A stretch of 64,000 bases of DNA, from assembly GCA_001314545.1 (NCBI GenBank), contig LIHN01000001.1, forward strand, positions 402,180 to 466,179, in the 5' to 3' direction. Of this stretch, positions 38,910-47,203 are shown piece by piece (positions within the stretch are counted from its first letter, which is position 1; every line of letters starts with the position of its first letter). The notes under the pieces were generated by a model. That model was not told the origin of the DNA and searched no databases. It worked only from the letters and a program-made list of their open reading frames with translations. The position numbers were made by a program, and so were the translations under genes. Source of the DNA: Bacteroidetes bacterium HLUCCA01. Lineage in GTDB: Bacteria > Bacteroidota > Rhodothermia > Balneolales > HLUCCA01.

Positions 38910-39404
38910 ATGAGAAAGCAACCATCTACGCTCAACTTTTTGTTATTCGCCATTCCTCTGCTCCTCATAGCAGGTCTAACTACCGCATGTGATGAAACCG
39001 ACCCGTTTTCTTTTGAGGATGACTTTTCAATGGTACCTGAGCCCTATGACACGCTGACCGCCGATCTGGAGGTTCGCACAAATGGTCTGAGAATTTTCAC
39101 GCATGATGAAGGCGATGGTCTCTTCGGCATCACCGAACGCGACAGAGTGGATTTGTTTTACACCTTCCGGCTAAGCGACGGTAATATTGTTGAGAGCACT
39201 TATGCAAACGGGAACACCTTCCCAAACTCAATGAATCTGCCAACCACAATCAGGGGCTTCCGTGAGGGTTTGATTGGCAAAAAGGAAGGTGGCACGATAA
39301 CCCTGGTCATTCCACCCGCCCTGGGTTATGGTTCAGACCCTAACAGTCCTTTTCAGAATGATACACTCTACTATGATATTCTCATCGACAGAATAATCGA
39401 GTAG
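38910..39404 (+). CDS. FKBP-type peptidyl-prolyl isomerase lipoprotein
   Basis: This 164-residue lipoprotein has a signal peptide with lipobox LTTAC (Cys near residue 27), then a single FKBP domain (about 80-164, with LSDGNIVESTY, LPTTIRGFREGLIGKKEGGTITLVIPPALGYG). Residues of the active-site pocket (IRGFREGL, LGYG) are conserved, so isomerase activity is likely. The usual N-terminal dimerisation domain of FkpA-type proteins is missing. It lies 51 bases behind tatC. Confidence 0.9.
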   Translation: MRKQPSTLNFLLFAIPLLLIAGLTTACDETDPFSFEDDFSMVPEPYDTLTADLEVRTNGLRIFTHDEGDGLFGITERDRVDLFYTFRLSDGNIVESTYANGNTFPNSMNLPTTIRGFREGLIGKKEGGTITLVIPPALGYGSDPNSPFQNDTLYYDILIDRIIE

Positions 39405-39416
39405 GTACAAGCAGGC

Positions 39417-40508
39417 TCAGGTATAGATGCGCCGGACCCGGTTCCCGATCATACATGTTATCTCATAGGTAATGGTTCCCAGCAAGTCTGCAAGCACATA
39501 GGCGCTGGTTTTGTCGGTACCTCCAAGCAAGATGACATCACTGCCGGACTCAACTTCATCATTACCCAGGTAAACCATAATCTGATCCATGGTGATATTA
39601 CCAACCTGAGGGTAATATTTATCACCGATGCGAACCATCATTTTGTTACTCAAATTGCGATTCAGCCCGTCTGCATACCCCACAGGGATGACGGCAAGAT
39701 TTCCATCATCCGGCATATGCCACGTATGGGAATAACTGACTCCGCTGCCTTTGGGTAAACGCCGGATTTGTGAAACTTTTGAATGCCAGGTCAATGCCGG
39801 CTTTAACAACGGATTCACTTTCCCGTTGGGATCAAAACCATACAAGGCCGTACCGTTTCGGATCATGTCGAAGTGAACTCCGGCCTGGTGAATCGTTGCA
39901 CCTGAATTGGCTGCATGTACTGTAACGTGTTCACCCAACTTTTCAGCAACATCCGCAAACGCCTCTTGCTGAGCTGCGAATATCGCCGAGCCAACCACTT
40001 CTGAGTCGGCAAAATGCGTCATCAAACCGGTGTATCGGAGGTGTGGTTGTGCATGGATTTCCTTTTCCACACGATCTACCATATGCGGGAGAAAACCTAC
40101 CCGACCCATTCCGGTATCAAATTTAATATGGTAGGATGTTCCAGGATATAGGATATCAAAATGCTCCAGGCAGCTCACCGTTGCGGTAAGCTGGTACTCC
40201 AGATAAAACCTTGCCGTTTCAGGGGTCGGTGTTCCAAAAACCAGAATAGGTGTATCGATGCCGGATTCACGAAGTTCAGCGCCCTCACGCACCTGGTATA
40301 CGCCAATCCAGTCCACAGCTTTGGCAATCACCCGGGCTGTAGCAACGGCTCCGTGACCGTATGCATCGGCCTTGATGACCGCCATCTGTAAAATTCCCGG
40401 TTCAACACAACGCCTCAGATAGCTGAGGTTATCAAGCAGGTGTTGGGTATGGATTTCGGCCACGGAGTACCAGCCTTCGTCATAGCTGGTTGAAATCGTA
40501 TCGTTCAT
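39417..40508 (-). CDS. alr: Alanine racemase
   Basis: Alr makes D-alanine for peptidoglycan with PLP. The PLP lysine is in AVIKADAYGHGA; the catalytic Tyr of the C-terminal domain is in GVSYSHTWHMP; GNITMDQIMVYLG is also present. The length is 363 residues. In many Bacteroidota alr is fused to murF, but here it stands alone. Its start is 3 bases from the stop of the site-2 protease gene, so the two are coupled. Confidence 0.96.
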   Translation of the reverse strand: MNDTISTSYDEGWYSVAEIHTQHLLDNLSYLRRCVEPGILQMAVIKADAYGHGAVATARVIAKAVDWIGVYQVREGAELRESGIDTPILVFGTPTPETARFYLEYQLTATVSCLEHFDILYPGTSYHIKFDTGMGRVGFLPHMVDRVEKEIHAQPHLRYTGLMTHFADSEVVGSAIFAAQQEAFADVAEKLGEHVTVHAANSGATIHQAGVHFDMIRNGTALYGFDPNGKVNPLLKPALTWHSKVSQIRRLPKGSGVSYSHTWHMPDDGNLAVIPVGYADGLNRNLSNKMMVRIGDKYYPQVGNITMDQIMVYLGNDEVESGSDVILLGGTDKTSAYVLADLLGTITYEITCMIGNRVRRIYT

Positions 40509-40511
40509 GAG

Positions 40512-41669
40512 TTAATCACAATAAGCGTCAGGTATAACGTCAGCAGGGTCATAGGGTTTTGCAGGATCGTAAAGTTCGTTCTGGTTGAGCCAAAAGCGCA
40601 ACTCGTAGGCATCGCACAATCCAAGAAAATAGCCATTCTGAACTACAGGTACATAATCACTGTGGAAGACAACATCATTGCTGTAGCTTTCACGCTTGCT
40701 AAGATCAATGTAGGTACCTCGACTAACCTCCTTTTGCAGACTTTCGAAGCTCCTGTCGATGTCTGCTGCCGTGAATTTTTGGTGCAGGTTTTGAACATGT
40801 TGCCCATGAACAACTCCCTGTAAATAGTTGTCTGTAAGTACGGGAAGCACAGTACGGGGTAAATATCTGGAATCCGATTCCTGAATTTGTCGTACCGTCT
40901 CCTGCAGACTGTACGGTGAGTCCAGGCGATACAACAAATCTACAAACTCAGGCTTGTGTGTCAGCTCTTTTTTCCCCCCTGAAACGGTGTAAAACAAATA
41001 AGCAGCCAGCAGGAGAATCAGCAACCCGTATGGCGTAGAATACAGGGTCAGATCGGCGATGCCAGCCAGCATTATCAACACAATAAGGGTGTAACTCAGA
41101 TACAGGGTTACCACCGAAGCAGTGTGAAATTTACCCAGGAGCAACCACACAAAAGCGCGTGCAGCCCGCCCTCCGTCCAGCGGAAAGATGGGGATCAGAT
41201 TAAAACCCGCCAGCAGTACATTAATATGAACCACAAACTGAAAAAGGATAATCAGTAAGGTATTTTCCGGGTCTATCCAACTTTTTGCGGACCATACCAG
41301 CCCGGCCAGAAGAAAAGACGCCAGGGGTCCGCTTACCGCAATGCTCAATTCCTGGTAGGCCGTTACAGGACGATGTTTTAGTTCTGCCATACCACCAAAA
41401 AGCAGTAAATGAATGCGGTCAATGCCCAGTTTGGAAATACGGGCAGCTGTTGCATGACCAAGCTCATGAAACAGGATGGAAAATGTCAGCAGTACTGAAG
41501 CTGCTCCGCCCAGGAAATAATTCACTTCCGGCAGATAACCAATGGTATATGGGGGGAAATACCGTTCACTAAGTAACCATCCGATAAGTATGATTACAAC
41601 CGGAAGCAGCGGGTCTATTGTTAAGCGAAGCCCCCCTATTTGTAAGCCACGGACGCCAGAAGTTGTCAT
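40512..41669 (-). CDS. Site-2 protease (M50 family) with C-terminal CBS-like region
   Basis: This 385-residue membrane metalloprotease has the zinc-binding HELGH at residues 68-72 and the second motif NLIPIFPLDGGRAARAF near 160, within several hydrophobic helices (residues 20-245). The C-terminal 130 residues are soluble and show a weak CBS-pair-like pattern. Site-2 proteases cut membrane-bound anti-sigma factors and similar regulators; no such target is visible nearby. It lies between the LD-carboxypeptidase gene (16-base gap) and alr (3-base gap), which suggests a cell-wall-related operon. Confidence 0.88.
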   Translation of the reverse strand: MTTSGVRGLQIGGLRLTIDPLLPVVIILIGWLLSERYFPPYTIGYLPEVNYFLGGAASVLLTFSILFHELGHATAARISKLGIDRIHLLLFGGMAELKHRPVTAYQELSIAVSGPLASFLLAGLVWSAKSWIDPENTLLIILFQFVVHINVLLAGFNLIPIFPLDGGRAARAFVWLLLGKFHTASVVTLYLSYTLIVLIMLAGIADLTLYSTPYGLLILLLAAYLFYTVSGGKKELTHKPEFVDLLYRLDSPYSLQETVRQIQESDSRYLPRTVLPVLTDNYLQGVVHGQHVQNLHQKFTAADIDRSFESLQKEVSRGTYIDLSKRESYSNDVVFHSDYVPVVQNGYFLGLCDAYELRFWLNQNELYDPAKPYDPADVIPDAYCD

Positions 41670-41685
41670 TCTACGGTTACGGTTA

Positions 41686-42717
41686 TCAGGCTACAGCACC
41701 CTCTGTTGTTCGTAGTAAACCACGATGCGCATCGATTTCAACGTTGACTCCCAGCGGAAGGGTGAGAATATTCGGAACATGACCTGTTGGTACGCCCATG
41801 TAACAAGGCTTGCCTAACGGTTCAAACCGGTCACGGATAACCGAAGCCAGGTCCAGATCATCGTTTCGGTCGCGCCGAACGGTAATATGCCCTATGGCAA
41901 ATCCTGCTGCTACCTGAAGCTTTCTTGCCAACCAAAGGTGGGTAAGCATGCGGTCTATGCGGTAAGGCGACTCGTTTACATCCTCAAAGAACAGGATTTT
42001 ACCACGGGTATCAATCTCCCAGGGGGTACCCAGGGTCTGAACAATGAGTGACAGGTTACCACCAATCAGCGGTCCGGCTGCTCTTCCCGGCACTATGGTG
42101 GTATGGGCAAGCAGTGGTCGGCCGTTACCGGATACCGGGTTTTCCATCAGACCAACCGGCTGTTGGTTCATAATCACCCTCGTCAGATTCTGACGGGTGT
42201 AATTGGTCCAGTCGAAATGTGCATTCGGACCATAAAACGTCACCAGACCTGCATAGGCATTCAGGCTGAGAACCAGTGATGTATTATCTGAAAAGCCGAC
42301 AAAAGCCTTGGGATTACGGGTAATCAGCTCAAAATCCAGCATCGGAAGCAACCGACTGGTACCGTAACCGCCGCGAAGAGGAAATATCACTTTAACTTCG
42401 GGATCAGCAAACGCGTCGTGCAGATCATTGACACGCTCGGTATCCCTTCCCCCAAGATATCCCCACCTGCTGCCTACATTGGCTCCCAGACGTGGTTGCA
42501 GCCCCAGTGCCCGAACTGCATTCACGGCATTCTCTACTTCCCCATTCGTGCTCAGATTGCCCGCTGGAGACACAATGGCCGCCACATCGCCCTGTCGTAC
42601 GCGGGGCGGACGAAGCAAGGCAGGTGTTGTTCTGGTCTTTGATTCGGTCTTTACAAAAGGAGCGAAAATCAGACCAGATCCCAGCGTAATTCGTTTTAAA
42701 AAACTTTTTCTGTTCAT
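41686..42717 (-). CDS. LD-carboxypeptidase (S66 family) with a Tat-like N-terminus
   Basis: This S66 peptidase cuts the L-Lys/meso-DAP-D-Ala bond of tetrapeptides. Family motifs are present: AAIVSPAGNLS, FPLRGGYGTSRLLPMLDF, the nucleophile Ser in GFSDNTSLVLSLN, FFEDVNESPYRIDRML with the Glu, and AIGHIT with the His. The 343-residue protein begins MNRKSFLKRITLGSGL, a Tat-like signal with RK in place of RR followed by a hydrophobic stretch, so it may be exported. E. coli LdcA is cytoplasmic, so an exported form would act on the sacculus or free periplasmic peptides. The gene is second in a four-gene run. Confidence 0.88.
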   Translation of the reverse strand: MNRKSFLKRITLGSGLIFAPFVKTESKTRTTPALLRPPRVRQGDVAAIVSPAGNLSTNGEVENAVNAVRALGLQPRLGANVGSRWGYLGGRDTERVNDLHDAFADPEVKVIFPLRGGYGTSRLLPMLDFELITRNPKAFVGFSDNTSLVLSLNAYAGLVTFYGPNAHFDWTNYTRQNLTRVIMNQQPVGLMENPVSGNGRPLLAHTTIVPGRAAGPLIGGNLSLIVQTLGTPWEIDTRGKILFFEDVNESPYRIDRMLTHLWLARKLQVAAGFAIGHITVRRDRNDDLDLASVIRDRFEPLGKPCYMGVPTGHVPNILTLPLGVNVEIDAHRGLLRTTEGAVA

Positions 42718-42777
42718 TCAGAAAATAAAGCGTTCAAATTTGATTAAATACCATCGGAAAATAGCGTATTACCGGCT

Positions 42778-44379
42778 TCAGAACCATTGTTTCTTGGAAT
42801 GTTCCTTCAATATCACACCGGCGGCATTATAACCGGCAGCAGCAAAGACACCACCACCAGGATGACAGGATGCACTGGAGAGATATAGATTCGCAATCGG
42901 GGTTTTGTACTGGCTGAGTTCAGGCGTTGGGCGGAACATGAACATCTGATCGAAGGTCATTTCAACATGCATCACATTGCCATTAATCAACCCATGCTTA
43001 CGCTCAATATCCAGGGGCGACTGAATGTACCAATCTATGAGTTTACCTTTCATATTGGGTGCATAGCGCTCCATGACGTTATATATTTTCATGGCTTCCT
43101 GTTCGCGAATGTCATCCCATTGCAGACCGTTGGCAAGGTTATATGGATGCCATTGTGCCCATAGAAAAAGGGTATTACCGCCATCCGGCGCCAGTGTCGG
43201 ATCAATTTTCGAGAAGGTCATTGCAACAACGGCAGGCTCTTTGGGTGGCATACCTTGCTGGTAATCGCCAATAGCGCGGTTCATGTAGTCCCTGGACGGG
43301 CACAGCAACTGTAACCCACGGTGAATATCATCATCTTCGGGACAAGCAGTATACTCGGGCAGTTCCCGAACCGCGCAGCGGATAACCATGCCAAAACCGT
43401 TACCAACGTTAATATTTTTGACTCTGTGCAACAATGAGGCGTCCAGATGTTCCGGACCGACCATCTTCAGCATGGTAGTTTGAACGTGAGCATTAGACAC
43501 AACGATGTCGGCCAGTATCTCCTCACCTGCCACAGTACGAACCCCATAGGCCTTCCCATTTTTTATCAGAATGGAAGCAACCGGACTGTCAGCTCTAACC
43601 TCCCCGCCATGTGCTATAATCATTTTGATCATAGCCTGCGTGAGCATTCCACTGCCTCCCCGAGGTCGCTTGGCGCCACTTTCATGGAGCATCGCCTGCC
43701 AGCCAACAAAATCACCGCTGGCCGACTGATCGGGTGTTGGCCCGGACTGAGCTGCAAACCACAACAATGCTGTTTTCAGATAGGGATGTTCGAAGGCTTC
43801 ATCAACAACCTGTCCGTAACTGCTAAGAATACGCCGAAGACCATCCATCTGCTCACCCTTGGCAAACATAGACCCGTCGCGAATCTGCCCACGAATCATT
43901 TCAGACATGATATGCTTACCGGTTGGGGGCACCATGAACGTCTTCAATACTCCTTTGTTAATACGACCCCAGAAGGTGATGAAATCCTTGTAGTTCTGAA
44001 CATCGGGGGGAGAAAGTTGTGCGATGGAGTCCAGTGTACGGTTGATATCCTTATAGAAGTGCAATACGCCTTTGCCATCCGGATAAGGAAACGACATCAT
44101 CGGATCCATTTCAATATACTCCAGCCCGTAATCGGCCAGCTTGAGTTCATCCAGCACGGGGGTCTGATGTATCATAATGTGTGCGGAGGAACCCACATCG
44201 ATTCGGAAACCCGACGGGAACGCATCACTCTGAAACATGGTCTCCGTACAAACTGCCCCACCCAGGGTATCACGACGCTCCAGAACCAGCACTTTTTTTC
44301 CGGCTTTGGCAAGATACCCGGCCGTTGTCAGCCCGTTATGACCTGATCCGATGATTATTGCATCATAATTTGTATTCAT
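42778..44379 (-). CDS. FAD-dependent oxidoreductase, phytoene desaturase-like
   Basis: This 533-residue flavoprotein belongs to the CrtI-like/PYROXD2 group of NAD(P)/FAD-dependent oxidoreductases. The dinucleotide-binding motif DAIIIGSGHNGLTTAGYLAKAGKKVLVLE fills the N-terminus, and the C-terminal GYNAAG region of the same fold is present near CHPGGGVFAAAGYNAAG. No carotenoid gene is adjacent, so I do not call it a phytoene desaturase. Substrate is unknown. It is the first gene of the minus-strand run that includes the LD-carboxypeptidase, 60 bases downstream. Confidence 0.85.
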   Translation of the reverse strand: MNTNYDAIIIGSGHNGLTTAGYLAKAGKKVLVLERRDTLGGAVCTETMFQSDAFPSGFRIDVGSSAHIMIHQTPVLDELKLADYGLEYIEMDPMMSFPYPDGKGVLHFYKDINRTLDSIAQLSPPDVQNYKDFITFWGRINKGVLKTFMVPPTGKHIMSEMIRGQIRDGSMFAKGEQMDGLRRILSSYGQVVDEAFEHPYLKTALLWFAAQSGPTPDQSASGDFVGWQAMLHESGAKRPRGGSGMLTQAMIKMIIAHGGEVRADSPVASILIKNGKAYGVRTVAGEEILADIVVSNAHVQTTMLKMVGPEHLDASLLHRVKNINVGNGFGMVIRCAVRELPEYTACPEDDDIHRGLQLLCPSRDYMNRAIGDYQQGMPPKEPAVVAMTFSKIDPTLAPDGGNTLFLWAQWHPYNLANGLQWDDIREQEAMKIYNVMERYAPNMKGKLIDWYIQSPLDIERKHGLINGNVMHVEMTFDQMFMFRPTPELSQYKTPIANLYLSSASCHPGGGVFAAAGYNAAGVILKEHSKKQWF

Positions 44380-44528
44380 TCGTACTGCAGAAGTTGGTTC
44401 GTGGAATGTTGGCCAATTTTATAAAAATCAATCGGGCCTTCGGTTAAAATAGCTATAATTGATGTAGAAACTATTTTTCTGCAATCAGCATTCATCCTTA
44501 CAACTTATAATTATACAGGATAAACGGT

Positions 44529-46307
44529 ATGTCTTTTTTTAAAACTTTTTTGGCAGTAATACTGGGTCTGTTCACAACAGCCTTTTTGTTAACAATGATA
44601 TTAATCGGCATTGTTGCATCAAGCAGTACAGAGACTGAGCCCTACATTCGCACCGGTACCGTTCTGAATATTCCCGTGTTTGGTGTGGTTTCAGAACGCG
44701 CTGCTGCAGATCCTTTCGCAGAAATCTTTGACAGCGGAGCCTCAGACCGGGTCACCATGGATCGTTTCAGAAGCGTAATGCGCAAGGCAAAAGCCGATGA
44801 GCGCGTTGCGGGAATACGCCTTGACTTATCGTATGCCGGAGGATCTTTTACCCATCTTACCGAAATGCGCGACTTACTGATTGACTTTAAAAGTACCGGT
44901 AAATTCATCTATGCCTACATTGATGATCGTGGCGCAAATGAAGCCGGTTATTTCATTGCAACAGCGGCAGACTCCATCTTTGCCCAGCCTGAAACCTACC
45001 TTGAACTGGACGGATTCTACATTCAGTCGCCTTTTTTCAGCAATACCTTAGAGCGTTATGGACTGGAAATGGAGGTAATCAATACCGGCTCGTATAAAAC
45101 CGCGGCCGCAACCTTTATTGAGGATGAGTTTTCAGCATCAGACCGGGAACAGCTTCAGGCCATCATGCAAGGGTATACCGACGTTTTCGTACAAGCGGCC
45201 TCGGAATTTACCGGCCACGAGACCAGCCGTATCAACGAAATCCTCAACGGTCAGCCTAACATACTTATTCAACATGCACTCGATAATGGCTTTGTTCACG
45301 GACTGATGTTTGAGTCTGAATTTGAAGACTTTCTGAGTGAGCGCACGGATAACAGTTCACTGAGAGATGTAGATTTCGGCAGATACAACCGGGTCAGTAA
45401 TGCCAAGGCCGGTGTCGAAACCCCGGGCAGAAACGCGAAAGAAATCGCCGTTGTATTTGCTGAAGGCCCTATTATGCCGGACGTGGGTGGCAGTATATTT
45501 GACGAGGGTGGCACTATTCACTTCAATAAAATGCGCGAAACTATTGACGACCTGGTTGAAGATGATAATGTTGCAGCCATCGTGGTGCGGGTAAACAGTC
45601 CGGGCGGAGCGGTCACCACCTCTGAGGCTATTAAAAACCTGTTCGAACAAGCCTCGCAGGTCAAACCCCTTGTGGTGTCCATGGGGCCGGTTGCCGCGTC
45701 CGGTGGATATTACATAGCTATGGGCGCAGACAGCGTGTTTGCGGAAGCCAATACCATCACTGGTTCCATTGGTGTTATACTCACCAAACTCTCCTACGGT
45801 AAAGCTCTTGAAGAAAATTTTGGGGTTACACACGACGAAATTCGCTCACATACTAATGCAGACTGGTTTTCACCTGTAAATACGCTTACAGCTGAACAGC
45901 GCAACGGTCTTCAGAATATTGCTGATATAACCTATCAGAATTTCCTTGAACTGGTAGCTGAAGCACGGGGCACCACAGCCGATGCGATACATCCCATTGC
46001 ACAGGGACGGGTTTGGACGGGTCAGACAGCTTTGGAACTCGGTCTTGTTGATGGTATCGGAGCTTTACCTGATGTAATTGTCGTTGCAGCCGAGCGCGCC
46101 GGTCTTGAAGAATTCACCGTGGGACACTATCCTGCACCGGAAAACTTTCTTGAGAGTCTTATGGCTTCCGGTAATGCACAGATACACGCTGTTACACGTC
46201 ATATTTTCGGGGTACAGCCTGCCATGAATACCCTGCTTCGGGACATACATCGCATGAACAGACCTCAGGTATTCAGCATTTTAGATACCGATTTTTCCGT
46301 AAATTAA
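44529..46307 (+). CDS. sppA: Signal peptide peptidase SppA, 67 kDa type
   Basis: SppA degrades remnant signal peptides in the membrane. This 592-residue protein is of the long type with two ClpP-like halves after an N-terminal membrane anchor (residues 4-30). The catalytic Lys is in the first half (NTGSYKTAAATFIEDEF), and the nucleophile Ser is in the second half (GPVAASGGYYIAMGADSVFAE), with NSPGGAVTTSEAI before it, so the Ser-Lys dyad is complete. The MBL-fold gene begins 3 bases behind the stop. Confidence 0.94.
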   Translation: MSFFKTFLAVILGLFTTAFLLTMILIGIVASSSTETEPYIRTGTVLNIPVFGVVSERAAADPFAEIFDSGASDRVTMDRFRSVMRKAKADERVAGIRLDLSYAGGSFTHLTEMRDLLIDFKSTGKFIYAYIDDRGANEAGYFIATAADSIFAQPETYLELDGFYIQSPFFSNTLERYGLEMEVINTGSYKTAAATFIEDEFSASDREQLQAIMQGYTDVFVQAASEFTGHETSRINEILNGQPNILIQHALDNGFVHGLMFESEFEDFLSERTDNSSLRDVDFGRYNRVSNAKAGVETPGRNAKEIAVVFAEGPIMPDVGGSIFDEGGTIHFNKMRETIDDLVEDDNVAAIVVRVNSPGGAVTTSEAIKNLFEQASQVKPLVVSMGPVAASGGYYIAMGADSVFAEANTITGSIGVILTKLSYGKALEENFGVTHDEIRSHTNADWFSPVNTLTAEQRNGLQNIADITYQNFLELVAEARGTTADAIHPIAQGRVWTGQTALELGLVDGIGALPDVIVVAAERAGLEEFTVGHYPAPENFLESLMASGNAQIHAVTRHIFGVQPAMNTLLRDIHRMNRPQVFSILDTDFSVN

Positions 46308-46310
46308 GAC

Positions 46311-47174
46311 ATGATTTCAGGAACATATCGCTTTGAACACCTTAGTGAAGGGCTTTTTGATTTGTATACCGATGGCAGCCTGTCGAAGAATGAACAGGCC
46401 GCCACGGTACGCAAATCGTGGGCTTCTGAAGATATGTACGCCGATTTAAGTCAGCAGGTTGGTATAGATCCAATACTGGTAACACTGGACCAAACCAATA
46501 TTCTATTGGATGCCGGTATGGGCTTCGGATTGAATCATAAGAATTTTAATCCGGCGGTATCCAACCTTCGAACCAACCTGGATATTTTCGGACTATCGCC
46601 GGAAGACATTGATCATGTGGTACTCACCCACTTACACTACGATCACATTGCAGGACTGACCTACACCGACATCAGTTCAAAAGTCCGGGCAACCCTTCCC
46701 AATGCAAGCATTTGGGTACAGCGAGCTGAATGGGAATATGCCCTGGCCAACCTTGATAACCGGGATGCTGCGGGCGATTTACCCTATCAGTTGGACGACT
46801 TTTACAGACTTGTTGCAGACGGGCAGGTACACTTTCTGGACACCCCCGCTACTGAAATCATCCCGGGACTTGAAGCAATCCGTACAGGTGGCCATACTCC
46901 GGGCCATCAGATGGTCAGGATTTCGCACAACGACCAGAAAGCATACTATTTCGGAGATTTGATACCAAACGAGCATTTTTTAGGCTTCCGCATGGTACCC
47001 GATGCAGATTATGATGTCACAGCATCCAGGCAACTGAAAATGCTGCTCCTCAAACAGGCACACCTGGAAGATGCCCAGGTACTGTTCTATCACTCTGTTC
47101 ACCTCAAGCACGGCAAACTCAGCAAAGACCAGAGCCGGCAGTTCGTTGTAGATACCGGTAGTAGTTCTAACTGA
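46311..47174 (+). CDS. MBL-fold metallo-hydrolase
   Basis: This 287-residue protein has the metallo-beta-lactamase fold: the signature HLHYDHIAGL (positions about 104-113), the later HTPGHQ His and the Asp/His of YYFGDLIPNEHF. The two-metal site appears complete. There is no signal peptide. The family includes lactonases, glyoxalase II and phosphodiesterases; this one looks closest to the generic YflN/AHL-lactonase-like group, but no substrate can be read. It follows sppA by three bases and is probably cotranscribed. Confidence 0.88.
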   Translation: MISGTYRFEHLSEGLFDLYTDGSLSKNEQAATVRKSWASEDMYADLSQQVGIDPILVTLDQTNILLDAGMGFGLNHKNFNPAVSNLRTNLDIFGLSPEDIDHVVLTHLHYDHIAGLTYTDISSKVRATLPNASIWVQRAEWEYALANLDNRDAAGDLPYQLDDFYRLVADGQVHFLDTPATEIIPGLEAIRTGGHTPGHQMVRISHNDQKAYYFGDLIPNEHFLGFRMVPDADYDVTASRQLKMLLLKQAHLEDAQVLFYHSVHLKHGKLSKDQSRQFVVDTGSSSN

Positions 47175-47203
47175 CTACGGCCATTATCCTTGCCTGAGTG
47201 AAA

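Noticed and set aside
43447-44346. 299-codon open frame antisense to the FAD oxidoreductase
   Set aside because: The oxidoreductase has an intact Rossmann motif; the antisense product is not a recognisable protein.
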